NCBI GenBank assembly: GCA_033064195.1
Contig: JARBJD010000010.1
Coordinates: forward strand, 602,739-666,738
Length of the DNA stretch: 64,000 nucleotides
From: Blattamonas nauphoetae
Taxonomy: Eukaryota; Preaxostyla; Oxymonadida
Direction: 5' to 3'
A program made the translations under genes and the position numbers. Shown here one piece after another: positions 46,271 to 55,164 of the stretch (positions are counted from its first letter, which is position 1; each line of letters begins with the position of its first letter). Below the pieces are notes generated by a model. That model was not told the origin of the DNA, searched no databases, and was given only the letters and a program-made list of their open reading frames with translations.

Positions 46271-46431
46271 GTGACTAGACCCTCGTGCCAGTATCAGGTC
46301 TGGTACCACGAGAATAATAGTGAAAGGAATCAACAAATAATTTTTTATTGATGATGAACAATTCCTGTCCTGGTTATGCGATTAGGTGGCGTCACGAATA
46401 AATTCCATGTCAACAATTGGTGCTTTTTCTG

Positions 46432-46525
46432 GAAAACCCAATATTCGTCAAACTAAAAAAATGCAACATTTTTGGAATTTGATGCCCATTCGATCCCGAG
46501 AAATCCTCAAAATATCTCGTTTGGG
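46432..46525. repeat. Dispersed degenerate repeat, fragment C
   Basis: Matches the 5' part of copy B (50421-50515): TCAAACTAA.AAAAT, ATTTTTG.AATTT.ATGC, then CGATCCCGAGAAA.CCT.AAAATA. It stops abruptly, so it is a truncated copy. Confidence 0.6.
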
Positions 46526-46898
46526 CCGCTGTTTTCATGTGTTCTTGTCATATCTTCACAATCTGTAAATCGATTTTGATGAAAGGTCTGAAATTGGATT
46601 TTTTCATCTTCGTTCAGACCGCTCTTTGAAAGTGGAGGGTGCGTCTTCTTGTCATGGAAAGACCTCCCTCCTTTATCATGTCTCTGAGCGGAATAAGATT
46701 GTTCAGTTTCTGTTGAAAGTCATCTTGATTGCTCTTATTTGATCGACTAATCGCTAGAAAATGAACTATGTTCTGTTGGATGGTATCATCTCACTCATAT
46801 TTGGCTGTTATCAGCGATACAAGCGAGTTGTATAGCTTCGATTCTTTCACGAATGCTATCTTTTGTTTTGAGTATTTCTCCCAGAGAGATACGCATTC

Positions 46899-47060
46899 TT
46901 GGTCGACGGCTGCAATATTGGCAGATGGCTGACGATTGAACATCGTTTCACCCCAGCCAGCATTCGAGACTTGGTCTCAAGCAAAGTTGGTCGCCAAGTC
47001 GGCAAGAGTTGGCACGAGGGGTTTCTGAAAAGGCATTCTGATGCAATAAAACAACGCACA
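46899..47060 (+). pseudogene. Fragment of CENP-B/pogo-type transposase DNA-binding domain
   Basis: A plus-strand frame reads GKSWHEGFLKRHSDAIKQRT, the signature second helix-turn-helix of CENP-B/pogo/Tigger transposases (W..FL.RH). It is preceded by a plausible helix (TPASIRDLVSSKVGRQV). No DDE domain follows in frame before 47,100, so this is a second broken copy, opposite in strand to the remnant at 45.7-46.3 kb. Confidence 0.5.
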
Positions 47061-47099
47061 ATCTGCTTTATTCTGAGTTTGAATCGCTCATACTCGTGA

Positions 47100-48720
47100 C
47101 GATGCGAACGAGCTTATTGAAGACGACTGGACGGGAATTGAAGCTGAAAGATCCAACCGACAGACACAATTTGGAACCTCAAAAGACGGAATTGACTTGA
47201 CAGCAGCACAAGTTATGGACGAACATGCATCTCTTCCGTTCCTTCTTTTTTTACGACCATTCACCGATCGACGGTTCTTTATCTGTTCGTCGTTTTTTGA
47301 ACGCGGTAGTTCAAAAAAGAAACGAGAAATTTTGAAATAGGTATCGAGACTCTCTTTTTTCATAAATCATCTCACTGTTTCCATTCATAGAAGTTTTTCA
47401 CACGTGCAGAAACATCTGACGTTATGTCAAGTTTATTGTCCTGATCGAATATATCGTCGTCCTCCGAATTGTCATCCGGTTCATTCAGATCGAATCAAAC
47501 CTCCACCACCTCATTCTCTCCTTGTTTGTATTGTCTCTTCTCTTGAACCATTCTCAATTCTGAACTGTCATCAGATCTCAACTAAAGCATGTATTCTTCA
47601 CCATCTCAACCTCATTTCTCTCTTATTTCAGCTTTGTTTTCTCTGTTTTTGGTCCAACATTCACCTCATTTTCACTAAGTATTGATTCATTTTGGTGACC
47701 TGTTCGTTCATCTTTTTCTCAGTGTTCAATTGATTTAACCACATCTTTCATGTTTCTTTCACCAAAACTCGTTCTCAATTACAACACACTACTTTTCACG
47801 AACTCGTTTTTCCGGACTTTTGCAGAGATATGGCATTCAATGGTCCACTTCATATCTCGGTCTTTTTCTGTAAATACCAACATTTCACATCCTTTTTTGA
47901 TCACTTTTTGTTGTTTTAAAGAGAAAAAAACCGAAACACGAACCTACTTTTCACTATTTCGACCAAAGTTCGGGACTAAGCTCCACGAATTCAAAACCTA
48001 TTTTGATCGACGACCGACATTGTTCCCTGCTATTTTAGCCTTTTTTCAGTATCTTTCGAATTTCTCCCAATAGCCCAAAATCGGTCTCAACAGAATGGGA
48101 ATCCCGAGCACAAGTTTTTCTGGCCACCCCTATACTTAACTGCCACCCCCATACCATCAGTGCTAATGTATAGTGTCCCCCCTATATTGATACAACCACA
48201 ACTGAAACTCTTTTTGGTTGGTGAGAAGCTGGTTCTCTAACGGACGATGTCCTCAGTGAATATATTTGTTCTTTTCGGGGCCACTTTAGAAACAATCCAT
48301 CTTTCCGGATTGGGCAGAGGAAGCCTGGCGGTCGATTTGTTAAAGCATTTGATGAATTCATTGGATATTGATTTAAGTTATTTCATTTTTCTGTTCAACA
48401 CATTGACATCCTGGAGGACAATCAAGATGAGTTTATTGTCGCATGGCTTGTGTTTCCTGCCGACTGTTATCTGGAAAGTACAAAGATTGTGGAGGGTACG
48501 TCGAGTCTCCTTCCCATCGTGGATCTCTTCTTGGAGGGAGATGAATGACATGGTTATCATGTCTCTCGAACCCATCGCCTTCAAAACTGAACACAACGTG
48601 CTCCACAGAGAAACCACTTTCGATGCCCGAACCACTCGATCCTGGGAACAGATTTTGATGTCATTTTCAATTGAAATGTACTTTTCGTGAAAAGAATCTT
48701 GTGAAAAGAACCAAACAAAA
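47100..48720. other. Gene-poor stretch, nothing identifiable
   Basis: Several open frames of 85-150 codons exist, but they are Phe/Ser/Thr-rich as expected of A+T-rich non-coding DNA and match no family I know. The frame at 48,247-48,690 (plus) has somewhat better composition and could be a decayed transposon gene. Confidence 0.4.
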
Positions 48721-48974
48721 TGTCAGATTGGTTCAAAGAGAACAATCCATTTGCACAACTCAAGATCCTCGGCCTCCCTCAAAAGCAACTCACCAAACCG
48801 ATAAAGATTCGATGGTCAACCTATTCTTCGGCCATCTCGGAGGCCCTCAAATATCTTCATCCAATTCTGAACGTCTTGCATGGTGAGGAGAGCCAAGCAT
48901 CCCGAGATCTCTGTTCATTCTTTGCTGATACAGCTCGACTAGTTCTGAATTGTATTATGATTATACAGAAATGA
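48721..48974 (+). pseudogene. Possible fragment of a transposase-like protein
   Basis: An 84-codon frame (KPIKIRWSTYSSAISEALKY, then HPILNVLHGEE) faintly resembles the RWxS...L segment of hAT-type transposases. It is short and isolated, and it runs into the tandem repeat below. The assignment is weak. Confidence 0.2.
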
Positions 48975-49098
48975 ACATAATTGTTCGGAAATGTATTTTA
49001 ATTGTTCAGAAATGAACTGGAATTATTGTGAAATGAACAGAGATTTTTCTGAAATGAACAGTGATTGTTCGTAAATGAACAGTGATTGTTCGTACATG
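48964..49098. repeat. Tandem repeat of about 21-24 bp
   Basis: Five to six degenerate units of the form GTTCGTAAATGAACAGTGATT follow one another; the last two repeat at exactly 21 bp. Each unit contains the small palindrome TGTTC...GAACA, so the array is also rich in local inverted repeats. Confidence 0.8.
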
Positions 49099-49099
49099 T

Positions 49100-50420
49100 T
49101 CTGGTCTGGTTTCACAAGAATGAGGTTGAATGGTGTCTCCAACAAATCATTGGGAATGGACAACGACCATGTCTGCTTTGTGATGAGACGAGATTCGAAA
49201 ATATGAATTCGAACTTTTTTTTGACATCAAAAATTCTCACCCATATACTGTCAGGTAATCGCACTGAGAGATTTTAAATACTATTCGACACCTCCATCTA
49301 TATACTCCCTCTGCTAAATTCATGCTTATTTCAACCGATCAATCACTCAATCCTCATGGATCAGTTCCCATACTCTTTTGGTTGTCTTCTTGACTCATCT
49401 CATTCTCGAAATTCTTTACCATGTTCAATTCTTTTGTTTTCCTAACTAGGCTCCGCTTAATTAAGTAATTCGAAACCCACTTCGTCTATATTTTTCACGA
49501 TCGATCACATGGATGCTGACTTTCCAGCTCCTCAGCCACGAAGTGGTGCTCCACGGCGGGTCATCCTTAAAGATGATACCCAGACTTCCGAAGAAGAAGA
49601 TCAGACAACTCCACGAAGTCAAATCAAAGAAGTTAGACTTTCTCAACTCAGGGGAAGAGAAAGAAATCCTGATTTGCAAAGGAATGCTTCCAATCGCATC
49701 TCAACAATCAAACCGCCAACGAACTTGTTGTGATCTTTGAAAGTGTAGATGGAACACCACCTGACAACCCTCACTGCGATGGATCATCAAATCTACTCTC
49801 CATTCCTTTTGGTAAACTTCAAACAAATGTTCAGGCTTCTCAACATAGCAACACAGCGGGCAGAAATCTGGACGATTCTGATGGAAACGACGATGCACCA
49901 AACATTCTAGCAGACGGTGACAATCGAAGAGAGCAGTCTGAAATTCGAAACTAATGTCTTTCGACTATTGCCACTCGCAACACATGGTCTCCAATACATC
50001 TTGGAGGACATCTTTTCCAACGGTTTATTGTTGACTCATTGTTTCACATTGAGAGTCGGAAGCTCTCATGCTTCAGAAATCAACCGAGCCTATTCGCAGT
50101 GAATTACTCCATCATTCAAAACGCCATCAACAATCGAGACGTTTCTCTTTATTTGTGACAGTTGGGACGACCTATCTTTCTTCATTCTGCTGTGGTTGGA
50201 AGTCCACGATGGATTCAGCCATGGTACATGGATGCAATGAGTATCGTGGCTCGATTCGGAATTATTCCTGATCAGATCTGAAATATCATTTTTCATTTAA
50301 GATTACCACTGAATCGTTTATGAACAAGTATTGCGTTTCTTCATTTCGGATCCGGTTAACAGTGGTGTCACCAAACCGTCACGTGTCACCAGTTCGGCCT
50401 TTTTTCTGTGAGGCATTATT
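49100..50420. other. Uncertain stretch with short open frames
   Basis: A plus-strand frame from 49,509 (MDADFPAPQPRSGAPRRVI..., 74 codons) and one from 49,730 (ending REQSEIRN) are polar and may be pieces of one decayed or spliced gene. No family is recognised and no convincing intron joins them. Confidence 0.35.
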
Positions 50421-50735
50421 TTGATCAAACTAAGAAAATAAGTATATTTTTGAAATTTATGCTCCCGCGATCCCGAGAAAACCTAAAAATACGTTATCCA
50501 GCGATCTCCAATATTTTCCATCCCTTTCTCGAACATTTTCCGGAACCAGACATCCTTTTGAAACCGAAGAAGATACTTTGTTTTCGAAACTATCGCCATA
50601 GAAGACACTCAAAACAGAAATAGATTTCATGATTTTTTTCCATTCCCAAAAAATGGCGGATTACACATCTTGCCAAATACCCAGCATTTCGTGTTGATTT
50701 TGTTTCTAGAACTTCCTGTCACCAAAAAAGGGTCA
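50421..50735. repeat. Dispersed degenerate repeat, copy B (most complete)
   Basis: Contains in order all the words shared by copy A (45050-45345) and fragment C (46432-46525), so it defines the roughly 315-bp unit. No terminal inverted repeat or coding frame was seen. Confidence 0.6.
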
Positions 50736-51088
50736 CATTCGAGACACTGAACGAACTAGTATTTTTTTTGTGTAGGCAAGCTTTTGGCTGGTTGAGAGTT
50801 TGAAGCGGGAGATTGTTTCTGTTTGGGTGAACGGGACGATGTGAAGGAACAGCGCGGGAAATGAGTACAAATCGATTCTTGTCCACAAACAGTGAAGCCG
50901 ATTGACACTTCACAACGAATGTATCCACTCTCCAAAGAAGGTTGGTGGATGGAGAATGTCCATTCAAGCTTACTCGTTCTTTTCTCTCTCTCATCAACGA
51001 TCAATTGATGCCTGCGTTGAATCAAGAATAACTATGTTCAATCATACCAAAGCTTTCTCCCAAAGCCCCGAGAAAAAGACAGTATTGG

Positions 51089-51319
51089 ATGGAATGGGAG
51101 CTGAATGAGCTTGCCAAGGGCTTGAGGGTGAACAAGAGCTGGGAGGAAATCGCGGACCGGATCAAGCAATTAGGGGGAGACCGGACCCCAGAGAACTGCG
51201 CTATGAGGATGTATGCTGACAAATGGGATTTGAAGAAAAACCTCCAACTCCAGGGAAAGGGCAGTGATGATGGTGAGACAACACTGGATGAAGCCGAGGA
51301 GAGATTTGAGAGTGAGTGA
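51089..51319 (+). CDS. Myb/SANT-like small ORF
   Basis: From the ATG at 51089 a 76-aa frame reads WELNELAKGL, SWEEIADRIKQLGGDRTPEN, CAMRMYADKW. The Trp spacing and the RT(P)xxC segment are those of a Myb/SANT-type DNA-binding helix bundle. The frame is open upstream (PRKRQYW) without another ATG, so it may be the 3' exon of a longer gene or a remnant of a transposon-derived DNA-binding protein. The tail is acidic. Confidence 0.5.
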   Translation: MEWELNELAKGLRVNKSWEEIADRIKQLGGDRTPENCAMRMYADKWDLKKNLQLQGKGSDDGETTLDEAEERFESE

Positions 51320-51399
51320 TCTTTCTTTTTCATATTAAAAGCTCTTCATTCCTCAACAGTTTCTATGTAAAAAGGGCAAGGTTCAGCGTTCGATGTACG

Positions 51400-51545
51400 C
51401 CACACTGTCACACCATTCCGTCCTACTCCCAAGCTTCTTGCACCTTTCCTTCCCACTCTCCTTCCTCTCGCACTTTTCCATCCCATTCCCCAGCTGATCA
51501 CACTATTCTGTCTCGCGTCCCAGCTTCTCATACCAATGCGCCCGC
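51400..51545. repeat. Imperfect 30-36-bp tandem repeat
   Basis: Four to five diverged units built on CTTCTCGCACTTTTCCATCC-like sequence. In one plus-strand frame they read as FPSHSPxS units, in the minus frame as Arg/Gly-rich units. Whether either is translated is unknown. Confidence 0.6.
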
Positions 51546-52263
51546 TGCGTACCATTTGCTACCAATACACCACTGATCCAGCTTGCAAAGAGTGTTTCTC
51601 ATCCGTCTAACGTTTTGATGCGATATCGTATTTTGTTTTCCCAACTATGCCGTTTTTGCTTGTTCATTTCCAATCGATGACGATATTGCCTTTTGTTTTC
51701 CCAATCCTCACCTGTGGCTTGTCCTCCAGAGTCTACCCAGCCTTTTCCACACTGAAGCTGCCTCCCTTGTCGTCCACCTGCTCCAACATGTGCCTCTCCC
51801 TCCTAACAATTGAGCTTGATAATTAATTCTACATATATTGGGAGTGAACACACGATGGAGCTGTATCAATACGTGTCATGGTGGTGGACGAGAGGGTTGG
51901 TCCAAACTCAGCTTGTCCGATCTGGACAGACTCTGTACCTCCAACTGCTGATGATCCATTTGGGAAGCCAGTTGACAAATAAATCCAAAATTTTAACTTT
52001 TTCTTCGTTGGACGATTTTTGATTTATTCTTCACAGATCGTGAAGCATTGACATGACGTGGATTATTGACCCTCCAATTATCTGTATCGCTCCACAACTT
52101 CCTAGTATGATCTCGGACTGGAGTCGCAAGTAGTGGTATAAGCGAAATGGGAACCAAACTGGCATAGGTGATACTCCTAGGAGAATTGGAACGAGAAATC
52201 AATTTGAATCTCAAAGCCAATTGATTTTTTTTAATATGACTCCTTCTAATTTCCATCTCACTT

Positions 52264-52301
52264 ACTACTGAAATATTGACATTTCAGAGTAGTCAATATT
52301 T
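52264..52301. repeat. Nested hairpins near the element's left side
   Basis: A perfect 10-bp stem (AAATATTGAC at 52271-52280, GTCAATATTT at 52292-52301) has an 11-nt loop. It overlaps an alternative pairing of ACTACTGAAAT with ATTTCAGAGTAGT. It lies about 130 bp before the first Polinton gene and could be part of the terminal repeat or a cis-acting site. Confidence 0.6.
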
Positions 52302-52395
52302 GACTGTAAATTCGAAAATAAAGGCGAAAAACGGACCTCTTGAAAAGTGTCTTTTTTGAAGCAAATTTTGAGTACTTTTAGAAAACAACGTCGAT

Positions 52396-52429
52396 TTCTT
52401 TTTTTATTCAATTTTTTAATTTGTATAAA
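52396..52429 (+). promoter_or_regulatory. T-rich start-proximal block, gene 1
   Basis: T7ATTCA then TTTTTTAATTTGTATAAA runs directly into the ATG at 52430. It is almost identical to the block before 54732. Confidence 0.6.
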
Positions 52430-53023
52430 ATGAGCAGCGTCTTGACACCAACACAACTACTGGAAATTTTGGACAAAGAAGATTTGAAAATGAAATCACC
52501 TCCAACTCTCAATCGACAAGGAACAACATATCTCACAGGAAGCACTTTCGAATACTATCTTGAAGAAAAACCAGATGAAACTTATCAAGTGTACGTCAAT
52601 AGTTTCGTCAAAGGATACAGACCACATCTGAATCGCCAGAAATATCTTCGACCAGCAAATCGTTGTACAAAAGAGAAGCTTATTGAATCAATGAAAAATG
52701 AGAATTGTGAACTCATTTCCGAATACACTCATTCAAGTACTCCAGTAACATATCGACATGAAGGAATCGAATGGATAGTGATCCCATCAAAATGGATGAA
52801 AGGATTCAGAACTCATCAGAACAAACGAAAAAGATACACACAATCGTTTGTTGAAAATGAATTGAAAAAAGAGAATTGTGAACTCATTGGAACATACACA
52901 AAGGTACTTGAGCCATTCAAATATCGCGATTTACGAACAAAGAATGAGTATTACGTTCGCTTGGACAATTGGTTGTATTTTGGAGACCGTCCTCACTTGA
53001 GAAAGTACCACGAAAGGTTATGA
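52430..53023 (+). CDS. Polinton accessory protein with internal ENCEL repeats (197 aa)
   Basis: The product is built of related segments. Each has L/F..x..ENCEL(I)xxY, P(V/F)xYR, then a Trp and G.RPH (KNENCELISEYTHSSTPVTY; KKENCELIGTYTKVLEPFKY). A first, more diverged segment ends KGYRPHLNRQKY. The order resembles zinc-ribbon-like DNA-binding repeats of mobile-element nucleases, but the cysteine pairs are missing, so this is only an analogy. The gene at 54732 is a clear paralogue. The ATG at 52430 follows the shared promoter block; a TTG nine bases upstream is not needed. Confidence 0.85.
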   Translation: MSSVLTPTQLLEILDKEDLKMKSPPTLNRQGTTYLTGSTFEYYLEEKPDETYQVYVNSFVKGYRPHLNRQKYLRPANRCTKEKLIESMKNENCELISEYTHSSTPVTYRHEGIEWIVIPSKWMKGFRTHQNKRKRYTQSFVENELKKENCELIGTYTKVLEPFKYRDLRTKNEYYVRLDNWLYFGDRPHLRKYHERL

Positions 53024-54731
53024 AAATACTGAAAATCTATTTTTGACCACAAATCAATGAAATCCAATGTGAGAACCATTTCGAAAAATTCTGAAAAAAT
53101 TCTAAAATCTCGGGGACACTGTCGGTCATCGATCAAGACAATCCTGATGAAAATCGGTTGAGAATTCGTCGAACTGTGTACCGAACTTAGGTCGAAAAAG
53201 TGACGAAAAAGTCGATGTTCGGATTTCGCCACTATGAACCGCTTTATGGCTCAAATTGTGTTCAAACACGTTTGATTGTGACGGAAATCATTTTGAAAGG
53301 TAGGATTTTCGATAAAAAGCACTTCTGAGATTTTTGGTTTGATCCGACCCATTGAGGTTTTTTCGCATTTTCTGAGATTTTTTCAGAAAAGGTATGGACG
53401 TTCGGGACTATGTCCTTTTGATCACTTTTCGTCGTCTTACGGTGTTTTTGGGTGTGAAAACGCTAGTTGGCGTCTTTTTGTGTCATTCATCTCTGAAAAC
53501 TTTTGACACCTCTACATTCGGACACTTTTTCATGAATTTTCATATTTCACTACTTTCACTTCATTTACTCCGTTATTGCATCATTTTAACGAACATAAGT
53601 CAACGCGAGACGTATAGCGCATTTCCTTAGTTTCATTTTGTTGGTTCTTCGATCACACCTCTGACGACACACTTGCACCAACATTTTGACACTATAGATT
53701 TTTTGATCCGATTTTCACTGCAAATCCTTCTTTCTCACGGTATGAGTGAGGTGTGCTCGAATTTTGAGGAGATTTTGTCGGATAGTTCTCCCATAAAGTC
53801 ACTTTTTCATGTTTTCACTTCACAACTTTTGACCGTTTTTGTCACTTCAAAACCGACTATAGTCCCTTTCATTTCATCACTTTTGCTCCCCATTTCACAT
53901 CTGATCTCTTCACCATTCCTCTTCATTTTGCTCAATTCACTTCCATTTTGTGGGCCGTTCTCACTTCACTAGCACATCATTTTAGTCAACTTTTCATCAC
54001 TTTTTTCACAAAAACAGAGTAAAAGAAAGCGAAACAATCAACAATGAAGTGAGCAAGTATGAAACTGAGAGGGAAATTGACGATCGTGAAAATGACGTGA
54101 AATGTGACACCAATAGTGAAAATTAGGTCTGTGTTCTGGTTTATCTCTCTTAAAAACAACAAAAATGATTCAAAAATGTTCGTGAAATGATGAAGATTAC
54201 GGAAAAATTCCGAGATATGAAGTGAGCCGTTGAATGGTGGATCTCTGCAAAAGTTCGGAAAACTCAGTAAACGGGAATTAGTGTGTTATATTCGAGAACA
54301 AGATTAAGAGAAAGAAACATGAATGAAGTGGTTAAAAACAGTAAACAACGAGAAAATGAAGACGGAAGTGGTCATGAAAATGAAAACATAACGAGTGAAA
54401 ATGAAGTGACAATTCGGTTGAAACTAGTGAAAACAGAGCTGAAACAAGATAAAAATGATGTCGATATGGTGAAGAATGCATACTTTTACCGAGATCTGGA
54501 CCCGGTTGTGAAACCTCAAATATCTCTGCAAAAGTCCGAAATCTTCAAAAAACGAAGCATACCACGATGATCCTGAGCACCAGAAGAATCAGAAACGCGA
54601 CAAATCAGAACGAAACAAGCACTCTTGAGAATTGAGTGATCGAACCCATTGATCCTCGTTTCTAGTGAAAAATCCAAAACTGAGAAATCAATGAAAGAAT
54701 TTTCATTTTTGAATTTTTTAATTTGTATTAA
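53024..54731. other. Gene-poor interval inside the Polinton
   Basis: 1.7 kb between the two paralogous genes with only unsupported frames; one at 54,283-54,570 lacks an ATG at its start and is Lys/Glu/Asn-rich. Two short stretches, near 54,243 and 54,523, both begin CTCTGCAAAAGT, hinting at an internal duplication. This is unusual in such a compact element and may hold a decayed gene. Confidence 0.5.
54700..54731 (+). promoter_or_regulatory. T-rich start-proximal block, gene 2
   Basis: CATTTTTGAA then TTTTTTAATTTGTATTAA directly precedes the ATG at 54732; nearly the same as before gene 1. Confidence 0.6.
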
Positions 54732-55121
54732 ATGAATCCAACTGCGATGTACAAGGAAAGACGTCGAGTATGTTCAGAACAAGCATTAATTGAATCAATG
54801 AGAGAAGAGAACTGTTCGCTAGTCTCTGAGTATGTCAGAAATAATGTGCCGGTGACGTATGTTCATGAGGGAGTTGAATGGAGAATAAAACCAAAGTTGT
54901 GGAATCAGGGAAACAGACCTCACTTAGCGAAACGTCGACACTACACTCAATCATTCGTCGAAAATGAATTGAAGAGATACAATTGTGAGCTCGTAGGTGA
55001 GTACACCAAAGTTCTGGTTCCATTCACATATCGAGAGATTGGCGGAAGTGAAGTGTTCAGAATTAGACTTGATGCATGGCTGACTGCTAAGAAAATGCCC
55101 CATCTGAGAAAACAGAAATAA
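54732..55121 (+). CDS. Polinton accessory protein, paralogue of the 52.4-kb gene (129 aa)
   Basis: Carries two of the ENCEL-type repeats: REENCSLVSEYVRNNVPVTY with WNQGNRPH, and KRYNCELVGEYTKVLVPFTY with MPHLRK. The stretch YTQSFVENELK is identical in both paralogues. It lacks the diverged N-terminal segment of the first gene. The two genes are in the same orientation, so tandem duplication is likely. Function unknown. Confidence 0.87.
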   Translation: MNPTAMYKERRRVCSEQALIESMREENCSLVSEYVRNNVPVTYVHEGVEWRIKPKLWNQGNRPHLAKRRHYTQSFVENELKRYNCELVGEYTKVLVPFTYREIGGSEVFRIRLDAWLTAKKMPHLRKQK

Positions 55122-55135
55122 ACGCTCAACTTTTT

Positions 55136-55164
55136 TTATTTTCGGATTTTTTATTTTGTAGTAA
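55136..55164 (+). promoter_or_regulatory. T-rich start-proximal block, DNA polymerase gene
   Basis: TTTATTTTCGG, then ATTTTTTATTTTGTAGTAA, abuts the ATG at 55165, in only 43 bp of intergenic DNA. Confidence 0.6.
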
